Shown: positions 11,160-23,936 of the stretch, one piece after another
How the letters are laid out: each line of letters starts with the position of its first letter
Position numbering within the stretch: the first letter of the stretch is position 1
Assembly (NCBI GenBank): GCA_038380435.1
Contig: JAWZYU010000034.1
Span: 25,213,404 to 25,277,403, forward strand
From: Ryuthela nishihirai
Lineage: Eukaryota; Arthropoda; Arachnida; Araneae; Heptathelidae
Reading direction: 5' to 3'
Length of the DNA: 64,000 nucleotides
Notes under the pieces: generated by a model
Databases searched by the model: none
What the model saw: only the letters and a program-made list of their open reading frames with translations
Told to the model about the DNA's origin: nothing
Program-made: the position numbers and the translations under genes

Positions 11160-12189
11160 GAGGCGGGTCTTTCCTCCACACATACAAGTCAATATTTTAC
11201 CTCAATAATTTTCTTAATTTCAAATAATTTATTTTTAAATCAGAGATTTTCTTTTTTTTTCTTTTAATTATTTTTTTTACATAATAGTATTTTTTCCTTT
11301 TTCTGCAGGACAGTCTTTTAAATCGATTTCTGCGGGATAGTATATTAAACAGATGGTACTGGATAACAAATCGGTCATAATTTCCAGAGAAAACTATCTT
11401 GGTTTCTACCCTCATCCGAATTTTTTCTATGTCCAGAGCCGCCATTTTGAATCCTGACGTCACACAGGCCGTGTGACTCATCTCGTAGTTAACAACTCTC
11501 ATGGTCTCAGAATTCTCCATCGTAATTATGGAGTCATCCAGTGTTTAACGAACGTACCCATATTAAAAAAAAAAACTCTTTTTTCTGGCGAGCTTTGAAC
11601 GCGTTATCTTACAGGACCAGAAGCTTAATCTGTGCGCTAACGCACCCGGCTATAACTGGCTACTTACTCGGTTTGCTTAGATGTGTCTGAAGTGGGGATA
11701 AGCGTTCTTTATGAAACAATCTCGGTTGGTTCTATTTCCTTCACGAGTTTTATATTGATGTACTTTTATTAACTTTTTTTATTTTTATTAACGTGTTTTT
11801 TTTCCATTTCATTTTTATAACCAGCGTATTTTTATTTTTATTTTTAATTCGTGATTATCCTCGTAAATCAACCCCACTCTATTTCTATACTTTAATGTGG
11901 TAGTTGTATATTTCATGTATTTATTCCTTATTAATTAAACATTTATCCATAACTGATACCCCCTTTATTAATATGCAATCTCTTTATTAAACACTTATAA
12001 AAAGTTCCATCCCCATCGCACGGCTAACCTCGTAATTTCCACCCTCAAAATATTGAAGTCCAACCAAACGTTCGGTGGCAACCCTTCTCAGAACGGCTGA
12101 TGCAATCCTCCAAATAATTACAAAGTCCCGTATTCATATAATTCTAAGTCCTGCAACGTGCATTTCGCAACAAACGTTCGGTACCTCAC
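11160..12189. other. AT-rich block with a tRNA-like SINE remnant (left arm)
   Basis: On the minus strand around 11,585-11,655 a stretch reads GGGTGCGTTAGCGCACAGAT and later GCGTTCAAAGCTCGCC, resembling decayed A and B boxes. It is followed by a short A run and then T11. The rest has no recognisable coding region. The minus-strand frame at 11,197-11,520 is not conserved in length in the mirror copy (67 versus 107 codons), which argues against a gene. Confidence 0.4.
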
Positions 12190-13640
12190 ACCTACAGAGG
12201 AACACGTTTTACTGTCGGATGTTTTTACAAACTTAAAGGTCATACGTATTTAAAACAAATATTATTCCAAACGGAGGAATCACACATCTCTGTATAATAA
12301 TTCGTATTTTTTAAATATCTACATATTTTAATCTTGCATACTCATGCCAGTGGTCTTATCGATTCATTGCTAGAGGGTGAGTGGAGATTGAACTCGGATG
12401 AACGCTATTTGCTACTGATTAATTATTTCCTTCATTTAATGCAAGAGTTTAAGTAAATAGTCCTTTGAACCAAAGGGTGCCACTATCGTTTTTTTTTTTA
12501 TTTCCTCCTGAAAATCATTAACTTTCATACTAAACCATTTCAAAAAAAAACATCGTAAACGGTTTTTAACATAGTCCTGTGTAAAGTGTGGGGGGAGTCC
12601 TTACTCTTAATAATTATTATCAGCGTATATGGATATACTTTTCCCATTTTGCATCAACAGACGAAGCAATAAATTTATATCTTTCTCTCACATTTTTATT
12701 CTCAACACCTTTCATAGGAAGACATCACAGTAATCATTGCTTGAAAAAATAACTGTTTTCAAAAAGTCCCATTTATCGAGCCCATATTCTGCGGGTGGCT
12801 GATGTTTTCCCTATCATTCTGCATTTTCACAGAACCACGATTTATTTAGAGTCGTCGGTATCATAAGCATTATTTCAACAATCTGAGAACAGTCCTACCA
12901 TTTACGCAACATAAAATAAACATTTTTTTCAAATTCACTTATTCCCTCTGTATATTTCATTAGGAGTAATTTTTTATCTTCATCACATACCCTCCTGCGG
13001 ACCACATTTTATTGACGGTTGCCAATAATCTGAGAATTAAATGTAGCAGTAATGAAAATATTATACCACAGGTTTTACACTGTTTGCTCTGTATAATAAT
13101 TATCAGCGTTATTTATTTGGAAATACTTCCCCACTCTGTGAAAACAGTCCACGCAATATATTTTTATTCTCCTCCCAGATTTACCACGTTTCATAGACAG
13201 TAATAAATGTTTTAAGTTCCGAATAGGGCATTACACTCCTTGCTCTCAAGGAGGACTTTTTTTTTACTGCTTATCTCACTCATCATGAGGGACCACGTTT
13301 CATTGACGGATGACACCACGTAGGTGACCGTGAAAATGTTTGTAATATTACTCCATATTGGGAATTCCTTGCTTTTGTCGGTGGCTGAATTCACTCGTGT
13401 TGTGTTTAAAAATATTTATACCTGCCGGGCTGTATGAAATGTTTACATTGTATCTCACACTTCCTTCATGTCTCGCTAGGAACCATGTTTTAATGACAGA
13501 TGGTACCGTGAAAGTAACCTAGTAATTCTATTTTTCCATAATGGAATTTACACTCTTAACTCTGTATAATGCAGATCGCAACAATATTCTAGCAATATAC
13601 ATTATTTCTCATATCTGTGAATCACATTCTTCGCATATCT
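12190..13640 (+). repeat. Strongly diverged tandem repeat across the inner palindrome edge
   Basis: Variants of ACCACGTTTTATTGACGGAT recur near 12,200, 12,834, 13,003, 13,184, 13,290 and 13,484, often with CTCTGTATAAT nearby. Spacing is uneven (roughly 100-300 bp), so it is an old array. The inner end of the left arm (13,123) lies inside it. Confidence 0.5.
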
Positions 13641-14467
13641 GTCTAATACCATTCTTAGCGTCGAAAAACACTCTGAATGACCTTGACAGGAGGATTACTC
13701 TCCTAACAGCGGTCTAGTACCCTTTCTCTATCGAACTATGAACCCTTTGCTACATGTACTAGGCAATTTAATTAAATTGAATGCATAAAAGGCCCCTCAG
13801 AATTGAAAAAACCAACGAAATGGTTGGTAAAATTGCTTTGAAAAACAGTAAAATGAATGGTAGAATATTTGTAAATATGCACACATTGCAATTGTTGGTA
13901 GAAAGACACTATATGCAGTGAATTTGGAATAACAGTAAATACGCACACACTGCAGTGGATGGAAGAATATTTTCAAAATTCTTTTAAGTGGAAGGCATTC
14001 CAGCATATTTTGAAGGTATTCTATCATCTCCAGTACATTTTGTTTGATTATGCATGCTCATAGGTATCAGATTACGTAAAGAAAACTAGCTCCAACACGA
14101 ATGCGTGTTAATAGAGGACAATAGTCAAATACAATAACCTACTATAAAAAATAATACATAAGTCTCACTCGAACATACCCTCTCAACATACCTGGATTAA
14201 TCCAGCGAAATGAGAAAGCTTCAGCACAACATAAAAATCCACGTAACTATGCTTTGACATATATGTTCTGATCGGGCCTCTGTACTTATGCCGTAGTTCT
14301 CACGTAGAGCCTACAAGAAGCGATGTGTCTTTGCAAACTAAGAGCGTGAAAAAAAAATAACCATTCACTCCCGCTTCGACTGTGTTCACGTGATTTGCTG
14401 AAATGACACATCACGGCTGCAAGCTGGCCAGCTTGTTTTAATGACAGTAGCCAACAAGCTGGCCAGC
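13124..14467. other. Non-symmetric spacer between the palindrome arms
   Basis: This stretch has no reverse-complement partner in the window. Its left half continues the degenerate repeat with the motif ACCACGTTTYATTGACGG that fills the inner left arm (copies near 13,184, 13,290 and 13,484). At 13,850-14,000 two loosely similar units share the motif AATATGCACACATTGCA. No convincing coding region is visible. Just inside the right-arm edge there is a 17-bp perfect inverted repeat (see separate entry). Confidence 0.85.
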
Positions 14468-14469
14468 TT
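14421..14469. repeat. 17-bp perfect inverted repeat at the inner edge of the right arm
   Basis: AAGCTGGCCAGCTTGTT (14,421-14,437) is exactly mirrored by AACAAGCTGGCCAGCTT (14,453-14,469). Each half contains the self-complementary AAGCTGGCCAGCTT. The right arm of the giant palindrome stops at 14,468, the end of this structure. The 15-base loop plus flanks (GTTTTAATGACAG) is a variant of the local degenerate repeat. Confidence 0.9.
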
Positions 14470-16491
14470 TCCAAATAAATAACGCTGATAATTATTATAC
14501 AGAGCAAACAGTGTAAAACCTGTGGTATAATATTTTCATTACTGCTACATTTAATTCTCAGATTATTGGCAACCGTCAATAAAACGTGGTCCGCAGGAGG
14601 GTATGTGATGAAGATAAAAAATTACTCCTAATGAAATATACAGAGGGAATAAGTGAATTTGAAAAAAATGTTTATTTTATGTTGCGTAAATGGTAGGACT
14701 GTTCTCAGATTGTTGAAATAATGCTTATGATACCGACGACTCTAAATAAATCGTGGTTCTGTGAAAATGCAGAATGATAGGGAAAACATCAGCCACCCGC
14801 AGAATATGGGCTCGATAAATGGGACTTTTTGAAAACAGTTATTTTTTCAAGCAATGATTACTGTGATGTCTTCCTATGAAAGGTGTTGAGAATAAAAATA
14901 TGAGACAAAGATATAAATTTATTGCTTCGTCTGTTGATGCAAAATGGGAAAAGTATATCCATATACGCTGATAATAATTATTAAGAGTAAGGACTCCCCC
15001 CACACTTTACACAGGACTATGTTAAAAACCGTTTACGATGTTTTTTTTGAAATGGTTTAGTATGAAAGTTAATGATTTTCAGGAGGAAATAATAAAAAAA
15101 AAACGATAGTGGCACCCTTTGGTTCAAAGGACTATTTACTTAAACTCTTGCATTAAATGAAGGAAATAATTAATCAGTAGCAAATAGCGTTCATCCGAGT
15201 TCAATCTCCACTCACCCTCTAGCAATGAATCGATAAGACCACTGGCATGAGTATGCAAGATTAAAATATGTAGATATTTAAAAAATACGAATTATTATAC
15301 AGAGATGTGTGATTCCTCCGTTTGGAATAATATTTGTTTTAAATACGTATGACCTTTAAGTTTGTAAAAACATCCGACAGTAAAACGTGTTCCTCTGTAG
15401 GTGTGAGGTACCGAACGTTTGTTGCGAAATGCACGTTGCAGGACTTAGAATTATATGAATACGGGACTTTGTAATTATTTGGAGGATTGCATCAGCCGTT
15501 CTGAGAAGGGTTGCCACCGAACGTTTGGTTGGACTTCAATATTTTGAGGGTGGAAATTACGAGGTTAGCCGTGCGATGGGGATGGAACTTTTTATAAGTG
15601 TTTAATAAAGAGATTGCATATTAATAAAGGGGGTATCAGTTATGGATAAATGTTTAATTAATAAGGAATAAATACATGAAATATACAACTACCACATTAA
15701 AGTATAGAAATAGAGTGGGGTTGATTTACGAGGATAATCACGAATTAAAAATAAAAATAAAAATACGCTGGTTATAAAAATGAAATGGAAAAAAAACACG
15801 TTAATAAAAATAAAAAAAGTTAATAAAAGTACATCAATATAAAACTCGTGAAGGAAATAGAACCAACCGAGATTGTTTCATAAAGAACGCTTATCCCCAC
15901 TTCAGACACATCTAAGCAAACCGAGTAAGTAGCCAGCTATAGCCGGGTGCGTTAGCGCACAGATTAAGCTTCTGGTCCTGTAAGATAACGCGTTCAAAGC
16001 TCGCCAGGAAAAAGAGTTTTTTTTTTTAATATGGGTACGTTCGTTAAACACTGGATGACTCCATAATTACGATGGAGAATTCTGAGACCATGAGAGTTGT
16101 TAACTACGAGATGAGTCACACGGCCTGTGTGACGTCAGGATTCAAAATGGCGGCTCTGGACTTAGAAAAAATTCGGATGAGGGTAGAAACCAAGATAGTT
16201 TTCTCTGGAAATTATGACCGATTTGTTATCCAGTACCATCTGTTATATATTATTACCTCCAATTTAACTGAATAATATAATTTCGGATTAATATACTATC
16301 CCGCAGAAATCGATTTAAAAGACTGTCCTGCAGAAAAAGAAAAAAATACTATTGGGTAAAATAAATAATTAAAATAAAAAAAAAAGAAAATCTCTGATTT
16401 AAAAATAAATTATTTGAAATTAAGAAAATTATTGAGGGGAAATATTGACTTGTATGTGTGGAGGAAAGACCCGCCTCCGCTTTAGAACACA

Positions 16492-16561
16492 GGGAGGCGG
16501 ACTCATAGGATTAACATTAATCCGCCTCTGAGATCCATGTTAATCCTATGGGATCCGCCTC
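16492..16561. repeat. Imperfect hairpin downstream of the LINE (right arm)
   Basis: This is the mirror copy of 11,076-11,145 with the same stem and loop sequence. Confidence 0.65.
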
Positions 16562-16585
16562 TGAGTTAGAACCCTCACTTTCCCC

Positions 16586-19500
16586 CTACTTAGGTGATAC
16601 TATGTGGAGGTTGTGTGCCAGTTTAGCGAGATTATCAACAGTTTCATTATGTTGAATTCCAACGTGGCTGGGAATCCATTGTAAAATAATTGTATTATTT
16701 TTTGTATGGAGATTATGTGTTGTAAGAGTGAGGATTTTATGTATGTAGTAGTTATATGAGGTGTATAGAAATTCCTGTGAGAGGGTTTGTATGGCTCCTT
16801 TGGAATCTATAAAAATGGTAATGTTTTTGTTGTGTACATATTTAATGGTCCATTCCAAGGCCTCAATAATGGCAAAAATTTCAGTATGTTGTATGGTGCA
16901 GATTGGGGATAATTTGAAAGATAATGATGTATTGTATTGTGGGATATGGATAGCAGCACTGGCTGATGGTGGGTTTGGAACGACAGAGCCATCAGTATAA
17001 ATTTTAATATTTTCATTGTATTGTGTGTCAAAGTATGTTTCAGCGAGAGTTTTTACTGCATCATGTGGTAAGTTATGTTTATGTGTGAGAGTGGGTATGT
17101 GGGTGGAGAATGTAGGACTAATAAAGCTCCAGCTATAAGTGGGGGAATATCCCCAAAGTTTTTGATCTGTAGGTGTTTCTTCATTAAAGTGTGGAGGTCA
17201 GGAGTGAATTTAATGTGCTTGTAGTAGGGGCTTCTTATAAAATGGGTGTGGAAAGGGTGATTTGGGAGTTTGTAGTGTAGTCTAATATAATATTTAATTA
17301 GTATGATTTTTTGTCTAATTTGGAGGGGGGGGGGGGGTAGGGAAGTCTCTGCAATGATAGAGAGAGTGGGTGTGAAGGAGGGGAGGCCAATTGCAATTTT
17401 GATGCATTTGTTTTGGATTACATTAAGTTTTTGTATTTTGGTATCTGATATGCCACATAAAAATTCCATACCATATTCTAGTTTTGCTCTAATGAGATTT
17501 GTATATAGTTTGATTACATGATATTGTGGTGTGCCATTATTAATAAATGTGAAGTATTTAGGTGTATTTGTTAGTTTAAGTCCCTGAGTGTGTAAATAAT
17601 CCAGATGGGGAGTCCAGGTGAGTGTTGAGTCCAAGTTTATGCCTAGTATTTTGCATGTATTATGTTGTGGGATAGTCTCATTATTAATAGTGAAATGCAG
17701 TGTGGGTTTGGGGTTTCTGTTATGGTGGAAAGGAATGCAAAATGTCTTCTGAGGATTAATTTGTAAGTGCCATTTTTGACAGTAGGTGTATAATTTATTT
17801 AGCTGTTTTTGCAATAAAATATGGAGATTGGGTATAGAGTTGTCAGTGGCCAAGAAAGTTATATCATCTGCATAACATGTGTAAGTAACCCTCCTATAGA
17901 AAATTTTGTGGATGTCATGAATGTAAATATTAAATAGGGTGGGAGATAGAATAGAGCCTTGTGATAGGCCTTGTATGAAAGGAAGTTGGTTTGAAGATGT
18001 ATCGTTAATCCTGACTTGGCAGGTTCTGTGTAGGAGGAAGGAATGTAGAAAATGTAGGAGGTTTCCCTGTATATTTATGGATAAAAGTTTGTGTAGGAAG
18101 AAGGAATGTAGAAAATGTAGGAGATTTTCCTGTATATTTATGGATAAAAGTTTGTGTAGGAGGAAGGAATGTAGAAAATGTAGGAGGTTTCCCTGTATAT
18201 TTATGGATAAAAGTTTGTGTAGGAAGCCTTGTATACAGACTGAGTCAAATGCCTGGGACAGGTCCACAGAAATGGCAATAGTGTATTTTTTTCTTTTTAT
18301 TGGCTTTGTGTATATCAGTGAGAAGATGTGAAATGCAGTCCTTTGAGGATCTGAATTTTCTGAAACCATAGAAATTATTGGGGAGAATTTTCCCAGATTC
18401 AAGAAACCAGTTCAATCTTTTGTGGAGGAGTCTTTCAAATAGTTTGAGTGGATTAGGTAAGAGTGATATGGGTCTGTATGAGTTTAATTCAAAAGGTGGT
18501 TTGCCATATTTTAACAAGAATATTATTATTATATGTAGCCAGCTGTCAGGAAGTTTGTGTGAGACTCAGATTGAATTAAATATTTTTAAAATTCTATCTT
18601 TCCATTGATAAGGGAGATATTTGAAGAATTTATTTGATATCTGATCATGTCCAGGGGATGATTTTAGATTTAACTTATTGATTGCATTGTTTAATTCTTT
18701 CATAGAGAAAGGTTGGTCCATAATAAAGGAAGCAGTTGGTATATTTTGTAATTTTTTGTTTATATTATCTATGAATTTAAGTTCAGAATTGGTGTGGGTT
18801 GTTGTTTGTGTATTTTTAAGATTGTGTAAAAATTTATTGGCAGTGTCAAGGAGGGTAATATTATTATGAATGGCAATATCTGAGGCAGGGGTTGTTTGTG
18901 ATTTTGGATTATTAATGTGTTTGTATGTTTTCCAGAGACTTTTAGCTGTAGTAATTGTGCTGAGTTGATTGGTAAAAGTTTGCCAATTGTCCTTATAAAG
19001 TCCTTTTAATTTTTTTCTGACCTGTGCATTTATTTTTTTCGTATCTATTGATGTCATCAAAATGTCTTGTCTGTTTGGCTTTATTCTCAGCTTTTTTTCT
19101 GATTGCAGATAGTTTGTTCATGAACCAGAAATTTTTTGTCAGTTTTGGAATTTGGTTGAGAATGGTTGTGAAGGCAGGATGTGTAACGTCTATGATATGA
19201 TGAATGAAATGGTCATATTCAATTGTATTATGTGGTGGAGATGATTGAGTGAGAATTTTGTTAAATAGTGGCCAATTATTGAGATGTATCAGTTTCCTGT
19301 ATTTATATTGGAGATTGGCTTGCAAAAGGATAGGATGATGGTCACTACCTCTGGTGTCAGGTAAGAGGGACCATTTAAATAGTTCAGTGAGTTGGTGGAG
19401 ATATGAAGGTAAGGTCAATGATTGATCGGTTATTATTAGGGTTTTCATGTGTGGTGGCTTTTGAGTTAAGTATTACCAGGTTGGAATTTGTAACGTATTG

Positions 19501-20510
19501 GGAAAGAAGCCTGCCTGCATGATTTATTTTGTATGAGTGCCATGAAGTGTGGTGGCTATTGAAATCTCCTAAAATAATATGAGGTTCAGGGATCTGTTTA
19601 AAAATATTTTGAAATATGATAATATTAACAGCAAGACCAGGGTTATATAAATTAAAAACAGTAAAGGAAGTATTATTAATAATTATCTGCACTGCAATAA
19701 TTTACAGATTATGGAAATTGTAATTAATTTTTTGGATTTTATGGTTGATAGATTTTTTAATTAAGAAGCCAACCCCATTGGTACTGTGGGGGGAGAAATA
19801 AATATAGGAAAGATAATTAGGGAGGTTGAAATGTTTTTTAGAGCGTATCTCCTGTAGAGCAAAAATATCAATGCCCTTATATTTGCTAAGAAGCAGAACA
19901 TCCTGTTTTTTGGATTGGAAACTCCTGCAATTCCATTGTAGAACGGAAAAATTCTTAAGTTTTGAATTTACAGAGAACATGCTGCAAAAGTTTGAGGTCA
20001 TCATCCTGGAAACTGATGTACTTAAGGAGATTTAGTATTAGGTCTATAATTAGATTACTGGTTATATCATTATTATTATTTTTTCTAATTTCTATTGGAG
20101 TTAGTATTGGCATTTCTATACTATTTTGTTTGCGAATGGTTTTGCCTTTTGCCTTATTTGCATAGGAACTGGCGAGATTAACAGAATTTATAGATGGATT
20201 TACCTGTTTGTAGCCTGAGGTGGAAGGTCTGGAAGCATGTTCGATTGAAAGTTCTGGAACTGCTTCAGTATCTATGGTGGTACAGTCACTTTGTTTTATG
20301 TTAGATGAAGAAAAGTTAGTAGATATGGCACTATGATGTTGATGTTCATTGGTGGTCCTCTGTTGGTGAGTGGCTGGAGGATCCATGTGGGAATCATTTT
20401 TTGCCTGCGCAAAGGCTGCTGACCAGCTGCACTGAAGTTGGGTATAAACATTGGTGTGCAGAAAGTCATCTGCAAATACACCATATATCAGATTGTCACA
20501 AATGGGCTAC
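16586..20510 (-). pseudogene. I-like non-LTR retrotransposon, right-arm copy
   Basis: This mirror of 7,130-11,051 has the same domain order and the same shared stops and frameshifts. It differs by a handful of residues in RT (for example HNTCKILG in place of HNTGKILG, and one extra Pro). The endonuclease frame is open at the site broken in the left arm, reading PHSTNGVGFLIKK. A different one-base insertion near 19,397 breaks it where the left arm is open (FISPQLTELF). The two copies have therefore decayed separately since duplication. Confidence 0.9.
18034..18222 (-). repeat. In-frame 63-bp x3 tandem repeat inside the reverse transcriptase (right arm)
   Basis: This mirrors 9,418-9,606. The middle unit reads NIQEN here and NMEEN in the left arm, otherwise the units agree. 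The triplication predates formation of the palindrome. Confidence 0.9.
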
Positions 20511-20559
20511 AACAGCCACTGATCATATCAAGTGCTGATGTTATCAGCGAAGAACATGA

Positions 20560-21210
20560 AAGCGTATCTCCAGTGGGGCAAGAGCATCGACCTGGACCAC
20601 TGACTTCGCTATGTCCGACTCTGAGCGTCAAGATACCGCTGGACACGTGTTGCCAGTTTGAAGGTCAACTCGCCGACCCGCACTGGTTACCCAACACCAC
20701 GTCTCGAAAACATGAATGACAACTACAGACAGGAGATCATGGAAAGTTTCGGACAGCAACCGCGCAACCACGTGGAGCGAGAGAGATGCCCACACACACT
20801 CAGAGAGACACAAAGATGCTTAGACTTCGAGACCTACTTAGAGCCCGAGTGTGACACAAAGGACCTCGCGCACGCCGGAAATCTCCATTTGAGACCGCCC
20901 GCTAGAAAGGTGACAGAAGTTAAAATACTCGTGCACTGAATAATCATCGATTGCGAGATGCGAATCTCTTATGCCTCCCAAGTGTAATGAAGTGCCCTAC
21001 GGACACGGAGTAACGTCGAAAGACTTCTAGCCGTCCCCGGCAATCTTCGCCGAAGGAACAGCGAGATGCCCTCGCCGCCCCCTAATGAAGAACGGATATC
21101 AACAGTGCCCCCCCCCCCCCCCCCGTAGGAACTCTCCTAATATGAGGTAACAAGTTTCATCCTTTTCCTCTGGTTAAAAGTGTCGCTCATCTAAATTAAA
21201 AGATGTTAAA
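20560..21210. other. GC-richer unclassified block (right arm)
   Basis: This is the mirror of 6,430-7,080. The homopolymer run is longer here (C tract at about 21,108-21,124) than the matching G run in the left arm. No gene is recognised. Confidence 0.4.
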
Positions 21211-21520
21211 TTAAGTGTTGATAGTGCTTTCAAATAGCGAATTGATGTGCTTTAAAATAACCAAAATTATGGCAAATCATCCCCATCGTAAAACTGATTA
21301 TTAGATGTTATATTTGTATTTATGCAAAATCAGAGAGAGTATCCAATCTGTTCACGCCTTGAGTTTATGCGGCTTCTCTTCCCTAACAGATAAGACCGAT
21401 ATCTGTTGGTGAAAAGAACACAACGCGACCACATTTGTCTATACTGCACCACCAAACAAGGGAGTGCGTAAAAATACTTTACAATGAACATTAATGTTTA
21501 GAATACGATTATGAAAATGT

Positions 21521-21794
21521 TCGGGGCAGGGTTACTCAGTCGGTAGTGCTCTAGATTAGTAATCTTTACTTCCAGATTCGAGTCCCACCTGCGCCAACTT
21601 AAGGGTTCTTCTCCGCAAAACCTCCCTCGTTAGTAAGGGCAAAGCCGTCTGAAAGGAAAGCCTGATGTCACGTGATATGGGCTGTGTCACCGGAATCCTC
21701 TCAGAACACAGGCTCAAACGAAGATTGTATCTACCCCTGTACCCTTTGTATATCACCACTGCTGTTTGTAACTGTTACCTTGTGTTAAGCGTAG
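21521..21794 (+). mobile_element. tRNA-derived SINE, family C (right arm)
   Basis: This is the plus-strand mirror of 5,846-6,120, starting GGGGCAGGGTTACTCAGTCG and carrying the B box GATTCGAGTCC. Confidence 0.75.
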
Positions 21795-22861
21795 GGAATA
21801 TTTCTTTATTCTGTTGTATAGATATATATTGTATTTTATATATATATATATTGTTTAAATTCAAGTGTATTTATAGGAATTATTATTGTATTGTATTTTA
21901 TATATATATTGTTTAAATTCAAGTGTATTTATAGGAATTATTATTGTTATTATGCCCCTTAAATGTTGTTTCCTGACTGACTTAGTAATTATAAAGAATC
22001 GCAATATATAACTGTATTTCGTTCATACGCATTTCGTATATTCATTTAACAACAAAAAGGTATTTAATATTGTATGTACCTCAGCAGCTAATTAATATGT
22101 GCGAGTTTCAATAAATGTGGGAATATTATGCCATGCGGTTTATCAAATACTGATATCTGGTAGTGTAGACTAACTATTTCTGAACTGCAAAAATCAATTA
22201 TTGGCATATGTTAATATTGTAAATCAGGAGAAACCGTGTTTAGCATCGATTTTGGTGTCCATGTGGGAATAAAATAATTGATTTCTTACATACAATTATA
22301 TTAACATGTGGAAATGTGTATATACGTAATTACACCAAATCCAGATATGCACCAAAAGAAATCATCCAAAAGAAAAAACTAAGAAATTTGGTTAAATTAT
22401 TAATCATATGCCATTTACTGGTCTACTAGTCATGTCTAAATGATAGACATTGGTATATATTTGATGTAGGTTTCAAATAATTATTTTACTTGTTATTATC
22501 CTCAGTATATTGGAGTCAATGTTATTATTTTCCTTAATAAATTAAATTAAAGCTGCATGGGTTATATATCTTTTTATTATAGAACTTTCTTAAATGTTAC
22601 GCTGAAAACTGTTTTTTGTTATATTACTATGTACTTGATTAGAAACTTTAGTAAGGCTATAATATAGGGTTTCCATTGGTTCCTATTATTAATTTTCACT
22701 TATCTACAGATATGTTTCAATGATAGACATTGCTAAAACGCAAACTATATTTTGAAGCATACAACATGATTGAGTTCTCATTGATACATTTGAAGTGGGT
22801 TTCACATATTTATTTGTCCTGTAGTTACTATCATGAAACTTTAATAAAAAGTAGTTAATAT

Positions 22862-23458
22862 TGTTGGGTTTTATAATACTTTATAATGCTGGTTACGCGC
22901 CCCTCGCTTTATGAATTCTATTCTTGGTTCCTGCAGAAGATGTTCTATATCTGCTCCCTTCGTTTAATTAAAACAACATTTATTCATTAAGACAAGTTAC
23001 GGGAAGGTAACCAGTGTAGCACCAATTTAAACGCACACGACAATTCAGTTCACAGCACACTTTCAGTTCACAAGGCGTCGGACCACTGATAACCACAGGG
23101 CTATATAACCACAGAAAATAGTCTACTCCTCGGCACTCGGAACTGCGTCTGCCTTCACCCGACTCATTCGTCCATCTCCTCCTTCTTCCCTTATTTCCCA
23201 CTGGCCCCCCGTTTGACCCTCGGATCAGGTCACTCTGCACCTTAGTAACCAAATTACACTAGTACACACTATGTCAACCGTCCTGTACTGGTTACATTCA
23301 ACCCTTATACACAGCAGAATACTTCTACGAGATGTCATGGCCATAAAACATTCACTCATGGCCAGGCACGACCACACAGGCAGATTTACCAAATGTTTCC
23401 TATTGTTGTTTACTCCAGATTGCAGCCCTGAAGCAAGGCCATTTGCCAGATCTTGACA
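22862..23458 (-). mobile_element. Solo LTR 2 (right arm)
   Basis: This is the mirror of 4,199-4,795, with the same TG...CA ends and imperfect flanks. Confidence 0.6.
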
Positions 23459-23936
23459 AACATTATCATTTTTGTTAATAAGCTGTACGGGTTATACTTC
23501 TTGCAATTATGAAAAACTGCTGAATTCTGCAACTATTATTTTATATGCCAAAACAATATAGTGCTAATATATTCTTCTATTTGAATTTTCCTGCTCTAGT
23601 AGTCAGTATCAATGATAAACACAAGTTATCGCAAATTATTTTTCACAATATTATTAAGTAAAAATTCGTATATTTGATGTATATTTCAATGTCAAACTAC
23701 AGCATAATGTAACTATTTCTAACATATTTCTCAATGATAGGCTGCATGGGTTATATTTTTTTATGAACAACTCCTGGATATGCACTGAATTTTATAACTT
23801 TTTTTTATGTGCCAATGTATTCTGGTATATTCAGTAATACAATAATGTAATGCTCATATGCATCACTATATACATTTCTTAAAGTTAAGCTGTATCATTT
23901 ATATTTCTTCTGATTATGAAATACTCCTGGATATTG

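Larger units (their letters stand above)
1..13123 (+). repeat. Left arm of the giant inverted repeat
   Basis: This arm matches the reverse complement of 14,468-27,840. Its inner edge is at 13,123, where the shared sequence ending TTTGGAAA continues into TACTTCC here but into GCTGGCC in the right arm. It lacks about 173 bp (near 3,240), 18 bp (near 5,310) and 45 bp (near 11,350) that the right arm has. Confidence 0.95.

Noticed and set aside
11197..11520. 107-codon minus-strand frame in the AT-rich inner arm
   Set aside because: The mirror copy is only 67 codons because of a 45-bp difference, and the C-terminus is low-complexity Lys/Arg/Tyr from AT-rich DNA.
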